Shown: positions 11,864 through 20,077 of the stretch, piece after piece
Numbering within the stretch: position 1 is the first letter of the stretch
Layout of the letters: every line of letters begins with the position of its first letter
Assembly: GCF_964340395.1 (NCBI RefSeq)
Contig: NC_135554.1
Location: forward strand, 27,031,592-27,095,591
Length of the DNA: 64,000 nucleotides
Reading direction: 5' to 3'
Source: Glandiceps talaboti
Taxonomy: Eukaryota; Hemichordata; Enteropneusta; Spengelidae
Translations under genes and position numbers: made by a program
Notes under the pieces: model-generated
Database searches by the model: none
Seen by the model: the letters and a program-made list of their open reading frames with translations, nothing else
Told to the model about the DNA's origin: nothing

Positions 11864-12307
11864 TTTAAAGGTATATTAGTTGCAATGGGGACTATTTTTT
11901 TGGGTATTTTCTTTCATTTAAAAATACGTTATAACTAAACTGTAAATGGTCCAATCCCTCTAATTAGAAGATTTACCTGTCTACTAGTCGTCAATATCAC
12001 TCCAAAGTGACATACGGGAGCTGTAATAGAACATGCGCAGTCTACTTTTGTATCGTACTGACCTCAAAGGTCGTTTTAAAGGTCGATGTATTCTTGCGCG
12101 GCTTTTGAATGTTTACAATTATAAAAGCAACGTTGTTAATATTCTTTAATCAATATTTTATACATTTATGGAAGGTAATGGCTTTGAACACAAGGTCATT
12201 CTACATGCTTTGCCATGTGTAAAAGTAAAATTATATTGAAAATAAGAACAAAAATAGTCAAAAAATAGTCAAAAAATAGTCCCCGTTGCAGCTAATATAC
12301 CTTTAAA
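11864..12307. mobile_element. 444-bp TIR element (MITE)
   Basis: Terminal inverted repeats of 37 bp (11864-11900 and 12271-12307) match at 35 of 37 positions. The arm begins TTTAAAGGTATATTAG and includes GGGGACTATTTTTT. There is no coding capacity. The flanks at 11779-11826 and 12324-12370 are themselves direct copies of a roughly 48-bp sequence (TTTTGTGTGTATAATT core). Confidence 0.8.
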
Positions 12308-12614
12308 GCAGATGATCAGACATGGCCAGTACGGCTACACTAGTCTAGTGTAACTTTTGTGTGTATAATTGCAGTTGCAGAATAAAGTTATTGTCAACTA
12401 CAAGTGAGACTTACCATTCTTGTACAACCACCGTCACAGTATAAAATGACAAAAACAAGTGACAAAAATGTAGGAGCAAACATTATAAACTACATGTAGT
12501 GTAGATACAGCCAACATAACATGAATCCAAGTATCAATATTACTATTATGGAAAACAAGTCGTCGACAAAATACCATAAGATAAACACAGACTAACTATT
12601 GGTACATGATGTTG

Positions 12615-12616
<2 letters not shown>

Positions 12617-12674
<58 letters not shown>
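12617..12674. repeat. (AAT)n microsatellite
   Basis: About 19 AAT/TAA repeats at the 3' end of the minus-strand L2-like LINE, consistent with its 3' tail. Confidence 0.95.
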
Positions 12675-14110
12675 GATGATTTGTAATGCGCCTCATCTCC
12701 GAAGAGCTCGAAGCGCAGAGGAAGAGTGGATACAGAAATAGTTAATGGAAATGTGAATTCAAGGTAATGTGTATTAAATAAAATGAGAAAGAAAAACAGT
12801 TATTAGCAGTTGAAGAGGTGAGTTTTGAGAGAATGTCTGAAGGTTGACAAAGATTTGGAATGGCGGAGATCAAAAGGGAGGTGGTTCCATGAAGTAGGGC
12901 CAATGTAAGAGAAGGATCTTTCACCAAATGTTTTGGTTGACACCCTTGGAACACAGAGAAGACGAGAATCAGAAGATGAGCGAAGTGGTCTTCGAGGAAT
13001 GTATTGATGTAGAAGATCCGTGAGATATTGTGGGCCAATACCTACAACTGACTTGAAACAAATGGATGAAATTTTGTATTATTATTATTATTATTATTAT
13101 TTAAACTTTATTACAGACCCATGGTCCAGAGAAGGACAGAAAATATACCACACGACAGCAAATTTTTTACATAACAGACAAATACAAACAGAAAATATTA
13201 CAAAAGATATTATTTTAAAAGAAAAGAAAAAAAAAGATCAATGTAAAATCTTCAACCAGTGGGCCTGAAGCCCACAGAACCGTACATCACAAGTAATAAC
13301 ACGAGTAATCATAACATTTTGGCTGTCAAAAAGACGTAGCATAAACGTAAATGCCGCCTTTCTTCTCAAAACAGAGAGAGAATTAACTGAATTGAAGACA
13401 AACATGCTAGATGCACTGGCAGAACTTGGAAGTCCTATCAGTCTCCGGAACGCATTGTTGTGACAGACAATTATATTTTGCATACTACTTACATTGAAAT
13501 CACACCATAAATGGTTTCCGTAAATGTTGAATACGTGAAGTGATAGGCAGCCAATGAAGTTTTCTAAGAAGAGGTTGTACATGATCGAACTTTTTAGCTT
13601 TGAAGACAAGCCGAGCTGCAGCATTTTGTACATGCTGTAGTCTGTCAGTGAGGTGTTTAGGACAACCAGAGAGAAGAGCATTACAATAGTCTTAATGAGA
13701 CAGGATGAGTGTGGAGACAAGTGTTTGAGTGGCACTAGAAGTGAGAAAGTGACGAATAGAGCTGATTTGTCTTAGTTGAATGTAGGCGGCCTTGCATGTG
13801 CAACGCACATGATGATGAATTAAGTGCTTCTTGACAAGATTGAAAAGAGGCTCGGTGTAAAGAACGAATAAGACAGGACCAAGGACTGAGCCTTGGGGAA
13901 CACCAAAGGAGAGGGGTGATGCATTTGACTGGAAACCATTTATCGTGACTATTTGAGTTCTTTCAGAAAGATAAGAATTAAACCAGGATAGGGCAGATTC
14001 TGTGATACCAAAAGTGTGTTGAAGTCGTTGATCAATGGTGTCAAATGCCGCTGACAGGTCTAAGAGAGTAAGAAGAGTGATTTTACCATTGTCAATATAA
14101 GCTATCAAAG
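12675..14110 (-). mobile_element. L2-like LINE remnant interrupted by another LINE 3' end
   Basis: On the minus strand, 14108-13692 encodes RT segments LLDLSAAFDTID and SFGVPQGSVLGPVLF. About 13690-13516 continues with CNALLSGCPKHLTDRLQ and LLRKLHWLPITSRIQ in a shifted frame. 13075-12795 gives the ORF2 C-terminus (PQYLTDLLHQYIPRRPLRS, then TKTFGERSFSYIGPTSWN and LKTHLFNC then stop). Between them, 13516-13078 is a different LINE 3' end. The FADD region is deleted, so the element is dead. Confidence 0.78.
13078..13516 (-). mobile_element. Second LINE 3' fragment nested in the L2-like element
   Basis: The minus strand encodes NNAFRRLIGLPSSASASS and following residues of an ORF2 C-terminal region, then ends in AATAAAGTTTAAA and a (TAA)n tail at 13078-13101. 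The surrounding L2-like reading frame resumes on both sides, so this is a younger insertion into the older element. Confidence 0.7.
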
Positions 14111-14167
14111 GATGTTGATATACTTATACTCACAGTACGGTGACGACTCTGATAACAAGTTTTCCTC

Positions 14168-14490
14168 AATGGCTGCCTTTAACCTCATTCAGTGTTTACA
14201 CAAACTTGATTACAATGGCTGCCTTTAACCTCATTTAGTGTTTACACAAACTTGATTACAATGGCTGCCTTTAACCTCATTTAGTGTTTACACAAACTTG
14301 ATTACAATGGCTGCCTTTAACCTCATTTAGTGTTTACACAAACTTGATTACAATGGCTGCCTTTAACCTCATTCAGTGTTTACACAAACTTGATTACAAT
14401 GGCTGCCTTTAACCTCATTCAGTGTTTACACTAACTTGATTACAATGGCTGCCTTTAACCTCATTCAGTGTTTACACTAACTTGATTACA
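14168..14490. repeat. 46-bp minisatellite, 7 copies
   Basis: Seven copies start at 14168, 14214, 14260, 14306, 14352, 14398 and 14444. Each begins AATGGCTGCCTTTAACCTCA and differs at one or two bases (ATTCAG/ATTTAG, CACAAA/CACTAA). Confidence 0.97.
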
Positions 14491-14634
14491 GGGTGATTAT
14501 TTCTGACTTGTGTAGTCCATCCCATGCAACATCAATACTTGTAGTATCAATCAATGGTTTATTCAGTATTGTTGGCCACCGGCCAAAAAATACAAACTTT
14601 AAATATACAAAAATGAACGGATCACCAGACAACA

Positions 14635-17600
14635 TCAGGCCGTTTGAGTTTCAGAGATTCTAGTATTATCTTTTCTAAGTTTAGTGGCATAAAATATATA
14701 TCTACTAAGTTTTCTGAGAGTGTCAACCTTTCGAGATGACATAAGTAATACAAATTTGTGGTGCAGTGGGGGATTATAAAAGTAATTGGCAATATATTTT
14801 GACCTTATACAAGTATAAAATGGGCATACAAGTAAAAAGTGGAATTCATCCTCTACTTGGTTTAAATTACACATTTCACAACGTCTCTCTACTCTTGGAG
14901 TATCATTCCAACGACCAGTTTCGATTTTCAAATTATGTGTTGAGGTTCTAAATCTACAAAGCATCAGTTTGAATATTGGTTTATCAAGAGAGGTTAAATA
15001 AGGTTCCAGAGACAATTCCCTTTTAAATGAAGCATAACAATCAAGTTTTCTAGACGTATTAACACTTTCAGACCATAATTGTGTATCAATATCAATACAT
15101 CTCTGTTTAAATATTTTTAGGAATCTCAATTCATCACCAACACCTTGTTGATCCCATACCTCCCCAAAGCCAAAGCTTTGGAGTAAATGTCTAACATCTC
15201 TAGCCCAAAAATTATATTTAACTATGTCAATTTTACTTAAATGAAATTTGTAACATCTACGAACAAGTCTTTCCTCATCCATTTTCAAAATCCTCAACCA
15301 ATATTTAACAATTCTACAGTATCTATAAACCTTTAAGGTAACTCTTCCCAATTCTCCTCTTATGGCAACGATGGGGGTGTTGTTGTACAATTGCAGGATG
15401 TAACGTAACATTTTGTTGTGAGTCTTTTCAGTATCTTCAGCAGGATGGAAACCCCACACTTCAGAGCCATAAAGGAGAATTGGCAGAATTTTACAATCAA
15501 AAATTTTCAATGCGACATTCGCGGGTATAGTACCATATCTATGTAGGTTACGTATCAAACTGTATATAGCTCTATTTGCTTGTTCACTTAAAGCCTTTTG
15601 GGCTTGGAACCATTTGCCAGTCCACGAAAACATTATACCAAGATAGCTTTGGAAAGAGACTACCTTTACTCGTTGACCATTGTACAACCACTTTTCATAT
15701 TTTCTTAGACTTCCACCCCTTCTAAATACAATAATTTTGGTTTTATCGATATTAACCGTTAGTTTCCATTTACAACAATATTCATGCAAATTGTTTAATG
15801 AACGTTGTAAACCTATCTTAGAAGTACTAACAAATGTGAGATCATCGGCAAAAAGGAGGTAAGTAAGCTTAATTAGGCCAATTTGCGCACCAGAGAATTG
15901 ATGTGTATTGCTTAGGTACTCCCCTAAGTCGTTTACAAAGATACTGAATAAGAGTGGAGATAGTACAGAGCCTTGTTGGACACCGAAGCTACATGTAAAG
16001 AAGTCAGTTATACCTCCGGCTGACCTAACACATGCCCTAACATTCTGATACATAGAACGTATTACACGATATAATTTACCCTTGACTCCACAGTTAATTA
16101 ATTTATAAAACAAGCTATAATGATCAATGCGATCAAACGCTTTCTCAAAGTCTATGAATGCAATGTACAACCTCCCTTTGCTTTGAGCTAGGTAATTAGA
16201 AATAGCTGTACTTAAGATGAAAATGTTGTCTGACGTGCAGTACTTCTTACGAAACCCAGCCTGTTCATCAACAATTGGGCTATTGCTATCAAGCCAGGTA
16301 TGCAGTCGATTATCTAAAATATTACAGAAAATTTTGCCAACTATTGGCAAAAGTGTAATTCCTCTATAGTTACCAACACAATCTAAGTCGCCTTTCTTGT
16401 GGATTGGAGCGATGACACCCTTTGCCCAATCAACTGGAAAGATCCCAACGTTAAAAACTTCATTGAAGAGCTTACACATCATTTCTTTAACAATACGTTG
16501 ACAATTTTTAAAGACATCGGGTGTAATTCCATCAATACCTGGGGCCTTACCCAATTTAAGCTTACTAATACAGCGATCAACTTCCTCAATGACAATTGGG
16601 GCATCCAGAATATCTTGGTCATCAGTGAAATTACCTCCCTCAACGTCTACACTGTCAACAAAACACTTGATTTCTTCATAGAACTCGGCATTACCATCAC
16701 TACTCATACCTGGGGTATTCAATAAATTTGAAAAATAATCAAACCAGTTATCATTAGATATATTACTAGAAATGGGAGACGACTTCGCCTTTACCATAGA
16801 CCAAAAAGAGTTTGAGTTTGGTTGCTCGGCGGCAGTAACTAACTTTTCCAAATTACATGAGTAATATTCAACTTTCTTTTGCTTAATCAATTCTCTATAC
16901 TCACGTTTACATTTCTTTAGTTCATCTAAATTAATGTTTGATCTGTTATTTCTATAGGTATTTAACTTACAATTCACTGTACGTTTGAACCTTTCACAAT
17001 CACTATCATACCAAGAGTTACGTGATGAGCGCCCTAAATCCTCTTTACACCGGCGATTACATTCAATTGTTCGCTTCATCTCACAAGCGGCACTCTTTAA
17101 CATATTCAGCAGGCAGTCAGCTGCTTGATTAATATTCAAATTACTGACAAATGTGTCAAAACTACGCATCTGTTGTCTAGCATCAGCAGAGTTCCAATAG
17201 TTTAGAAATGTAGGTTGCAAATTACTATTCCATACATACTTAATATATGAAGTTACACAGTCGGCATCTTGAGTTCTAACTCTATCGGAATCATTTACAT
17301 TAACAGACTGGTCGCCATCAAGGCCTTTAAAAAGGATATCGAAAACTAGAGGTTGATGATCGGATTCTACCCTCTTGTCAATATAAAATTGTCGAATATT
17401 GAGAAAGTTACACGACTCTGTCAAAAGATAGTCAATAACGCTTGTTCCAATTTCATTCACAAAGGTGAAATCCCCACTACCCAATTCTTTAAATAATCTA
17501 CCATTGACAATCCGTAAGTTGGTACTTTTACAGAATTGAAGAAGCTCCCTACCGGCAGGATTACAAATCTTATCACTCGAGATTCTTGTTGGAAAATTAC

Positions 17601-18231
17601 TCTTATCATTTACAAGGAAATCATCTGGAAATACAAATCTAGCTATATCGTCATCTGGATTATCAGGCTCATTTGCACATCGGGCATTGAAATCACCACA
17701 AATATAAAGTTGTGCATTTGGGAATTCGTCATTAAATTTTGCCAACTCATGTTCAAGAACGTCTAGTGTATGTTCCGTATAAGAATTAGAAGAATTTGCG
17801 TTAAAGGGGGTAATATATACAATTGCAAATATAGCAACAGGTGCATAGTCCGTGGCCTTACTGTAAAAGAATAGCCAAACAATATTATCTGAAGAGCTTA
17901 GGATATGTTTGACCTTGAATAATAGCGATTCTCTATAAAATATGCTGATTCCCCCAGGATGTCTTCCATATTTCGATGTTTTCACTCTCGACTTATGAAC
18001 AGATTTAAATCCCTCGATCTCACAGGTTGACTCGTTAGAGACCCAAGTTTCAATCAAACAGATTACATCGAACTCTTTAAAGTATGAAATTAAGTCTCGG
18101 TCACACATTTTTGCGACTAAACCATGAATGTTCCAACAAAGACAGTGAAGATCTGTAATATCTGGTTCTGATTGTTCACAAGAATTGTTTACGTCTACAT
18201 AATGTTGCTTATCCTGACCTTGGCCGCTATC
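14635..18231 (-). CDS. LINE ORF2: AP endonuclease and reverse transcriptase
   Basis: The first ATG is at 18108 (1157 aa), but the frame is open for 41 more codons up to the ORF1 TAG (1198 aa from 18231). Those 41 codons include LHCLCWNIHGL, the first endonuclease strand with its conserved Asn, so I extend the ORF. Further endonuclease motifs, numbered from the ATG, are ICLIETW (Glu20), GDFNAR (138-143) and SDHQPLVF (249-251). The RT has FIDFEKAFDRIDH, GVQQGSVLSPLLF and LLFADDLTF (near residue 753). The C-terminal segment CEMCNLNQVEDEFHFLLVCP is a zinc-knuckle-like CX2C/H/C motif. The expected function is target-primed reverse transcription. No frameshift or internal stop is seen. Confidence 0.87.
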   Translation of the reverse strand, partial: DSGQGQDKQHYVDVNNSCEQSEPDITDLHCLCWNIHGLVAKMCDRDLISYFKEFDVICLIETWVSNESTCEIEGFKSVHKSRVKTSKYGRHPGGISIFYRESLLFKVKHILSSSDNIVWLFFYSKATDYAPVAIFAIVYITPFNANSSNSYTEHTLDVLEHELAKFNDEFPNAQLYICGDFNARCANEPDNPDDDIARFVFPDDFLVNDKSNFPTRISSDKICNPAGRELLQFCKSTNLRIVNGRLFKELGSGDFTFVNEIGTSVIDYLLTESCNFLNIRQFYIDKRVESDHQPLVFDILFKGLDGDQSVNVNDSDRVRTQDADCVTSYIKYVWNSNLQPTFLNYWNSADARQQMRSFDTFVSNLNINQAADCLLNMLKSAACEMKRTIECNRRCKEDLGRSSRNSWYDSDCERFKRTVNCKLNTYRNNRSNINLDELKKCKREYRELIKQKKVEYYSCNLEKLVTAAEQPNSNSFWSMVKAKSSPISSNISNDNWFDYFSNLLNTPGMSSDGNAEFYEEIKCFVDSVDVEGGNFTDDQDILDAPIVIEEVDRCISKLKLGKAPGIDGITPDVFKNCQRIVKEMMCKLFNEVFNVGIFPVDWAKGVIAPIHKKGDLDCVGNYRGITLLPIVGKIFCNILDNRLHTWLDSNSPIVDEQAGFRKKYCTSDNIFILSTAISNYLAQSKGRLYIAFIDFEKAFDRIDHYSLFYKLINCGVKGKLYRVIRSMYQNVRACVRSAGGITDFFTCSFGVQQGSVLSPLLFSIFVNDLGEYLSNTHQFSGAQIGLIKLTYLLFADDLTFVSTSKIGLQRSLNNLHEYCCKWKLTVNIDKTKIIVFRRGGSLRKYEKWLYNGQRVKVVSFQSYLGIMFSWTGKWFQAQKALSEQANRAIYSLIRNLHRYGTIPANVALKIFDCKILPILLYGSEVWGFHPAEDTEKTHNKMLRYILQLYNNTPIVAIRGELGRVTLKVYRYCRIVKYWLRILKMDEERLVRRCYKFHLSKIDIVKYNFWARDVRHLLQSFGFGEVWDQQGVGDELRFLKIFKQRCIDIDTQLWSESVNTSRKLDCYASFKRELSLEPYLTSLDKPIFKLMLCRFRTSTHNLKIETGRWNDTPRVERRCEMCNLNQVEDEFHFLLVCPFYTCIRSKYIANYFYNPPLHHKFVLLMSSRKVDTLRKLSRYIFYATKLRKDNTRISETQTA

Positions 18232-19083
18232 CTAGCTCCCAGTTACCCTTGTTTCATGTAAAGGCCGTATGTCATCCCTTACATTATCATAGACATATGT
18301 GGTCCCGTCAATCTTGAGTTTATCAAACGATAGAAAGGCTCTTTTATTCTGTTCGCGTGCCGTTACTAAGTGACGACCAAGTTTACGTCTGACGTCTCTC
18401 ACTCTCTTAGTAAAATCCTCTGTAATTTTAAAGCCCGTGCCCTTCAAGTTCTTAGCAGCTTCGAAAACACACCTCCGTTGCTGGAAACGTGTAAACTTGG
18501 CAATTATTGGCTGTGGACGCGTGCGAGCATTAGACAGTCGGTGTACCCGATCGAATTCAATAGTATCACCATCGATACCAAGTTTGTTTGTGATAAGAGA
18601 TTTCACCTTTGTTTCTGTTTGTTCCCAGGTTTCGTTTTCATCTTGTTCCAAACCTTTGAATATTAAATTATCTCGTTTCATCTGGCTTTTCATGGCGTCT
18701 AGTTCGCTTGTTAAATTACTTATATGATCATTTAGGACCTTGTTTTCTTCGGCGAGACGGGCGGTATCCTCACGTGCATCTAAGAGTTCTTCTTTCACAT
18801 TTCGTATGTCAGCTGCAAGATCGTCAATCTTTGTGTTTAGATCACCTGCCATTTTATCCATTTTTCTGCTCAGGTCACCTTTTAGGTTACGTAACTCGCG
18901 AATAACATCAGCAAGCTCATAATTCTCGTTATCCGACAGAGTATTCGAAGCAAACAGAGTAGTTTGTCTTGTTCGTCTTTTCTCCGGGTGTTGTTTACTG
19001 TTTTGGTTTGGACCCGGGTTTCTTTCCACATCTCCTGACATCAAAATCATACTAATTAGGGCTAACCTTAGAATTAGACTCAT
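18232..19083 (-). CDS. LINE ORF1 protein with N-terminal 2A motif and coiled coil
   Basis: Start ATG at 19083, 283 aa, ending in TAG at 18232-18234. Residues 1-24 form a hydrophobic leader (MSLILRLALISMILMSGD...) running into GDVERNPGP. This is a canonical 2A sequence (DxExNPGP), with expected ribosomal skipping before Pro25. Residues about 55-136 are heptad-rich coiled coil. About 138-205 (DNLIFKGLEQ..., HRLSNARTRPQPIIAKF) resemble the L1-type ORF1 RRM-like domain, followed by a basic C-terminal domain (FKITEDFTKRVRDVRRKLG). The likely role is an RNA-binding chaperone that trimerises. The frame is open further upstream, but that part lies in the inserted foldback element and has no ATG. Confidence 0.85.
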   Translation of the reverse strand: MSLILRLALISMILMSGDVERNPGPNQNSKQHPEKRRTRQTTLFASNTLSDNENYELADVIRELRNLKGDLSRKMDKMAGDLNTKIDDLAADIRNVKEELLDAREDTARLAEENKVLNDHISNLTSELDAMKSQMKRDNLIFKGLEQDENETWEQTETKVKSLITNKLGIDGDTIEFDRVHRLSNARTRPQPIIAKFTRFQQRRCVFEAAKNLKGTGFKITEDFTKRVRDVRRKLGRHLVTAREQNKRAFLSFDKLKIDGTTYVYDNVRDDIRPLHETRVTGS

Positions 19084-19148
19084 TCCATTACCGTTGACAT
19101 GTAGTCCACAATGCACTTTGCCTGTTGCACTGGTAGGGTGGTTGAATG

Positions 19149-19868
19149 GATTGCGATTCACTTCGTCCCATTTTCAACTCGTCCCATTTCAACTCGCCCC
19201 AATTTCAACTCGCCCCATTTTCAACTCGCCCGATTTTTAACTCGTCCCATTTTCAACTCGCCCCAACAACACTAGGAAACGTTTATAAATCTAAACGATA
19301 CATGGACTCGAAGTACAGGGACCGAAACAGTTACATGATTTTACCTACGTAGCCAGTCGAAGCGTAGCAAATGTAACATTTCGTAGCAGAAAGTGGTGTG
19401 GGTTTTGGCTAAGTGTTTGGTAGATCTAGAACTTATACTAGCACAACAACTTTAAATTTCCTCAGTCATGGAATATCACTTTTCACATTAGGACTTAATG
19501 TTTACAACCCAAATAAGAAATAATAATGATAATAACCAGGGAGAATAATAGTGACTGACACGCTTACGACTTCCGCGCGTACGGGTTTTGGAGACGTGTC
19601 TCTTCTCCCTAGTTAACGCAACTAAGTATTGTAGTATGTGTTTACAGCGCAAGTGTTACTTCATTAGTGGAATACGAGATACCACAGACCCTCCAAACTG
19701 AGTACTACTAGCTTCGATTTCATATATGCACAGGTAAATTATATTGAAAGAGTTGGGGCGAGTTGAAAATGGGGCGAGTTGAAATTGGGGCGAGTTGAAA
19801 ATTGGACGAGTTGAGTGGGACGAGTTGAAATGGGACGAGTTGAAATTGGGACGAGTTGATCCGTCACC
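19149..19868. mobile_element. 720-bp foldback element with tandem-repeat arms
   Basis: The left arm (about 19160-19265) is a series of roughly 17-20-bp units with core TTTCAACTCGTCCCA/TTTCAACTCGCCCCA. The right arm (about 19755-19861) is the same series inverted. The outer ends match imperfectly (about 14 of 21). A 9-bp direct repeat GGTTGAATG flanks the element (19140-19148 and 19869-19877). The 490-bp centre has no clear gene. The 9-bp duplication resembles those of Mutator-like transposons, but that assignment is inference. Confidence 0.78.
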
Positions 19869-20077
19869 GGTTGAATGTACCAATTCTTGTCCTCCATACT
19901 TCAATAGAGATACCCATGACCTAAATTTCCCTCAAGGGGATACAGGTATACTTTGTGGTTATCACACTCTGCAAATTTGCAGTGTCCTCCGTTGTAATTC
20001 GTCAAAATTCGTAAAAGTTTCGGAGCGCGGTTAGCCAGTATGCGTTCCAATCGACGCCCTCTAGTGATATGTAGTAT

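Larger units (their letters stand above)
14548..20069 (-). mobile_element. Near-complete non-LTR retrotransposon (ORF1 with 2A, ORF2 endonuclease/RT)
   Basis: Minus-strand element with 5'UTR, ORF1 (19083-18232), ORF2 (to 14635) and a short 3'UTR ending near 14548 with AATAAA and a TTGATTG tail. An 8-bp direct repeat TGTAGTAT flanks it (14540-14547 and 20070-20077) and is a candidate target-site duplication. The 5'UTR is split by a 720-bp foldback element plus its 9-bp duplication; without these the LINE is about 4.8 kb. Both ORFs are open over their full length, which implies a young copy. ORF1 with a leader and 2A motif is known from CR1-like LINEs of sea urchins and other invertebrates. The clade is not certain. 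Confidence 0.8.

Noticed and set aside
19084-19161. LINE ORF1 starting upstream at a GTG (19161)
   Set aside because: The extra codons run into the inserted foldback element. The ATG at 19083 gives the leader-2A layout seen in related LINEs.
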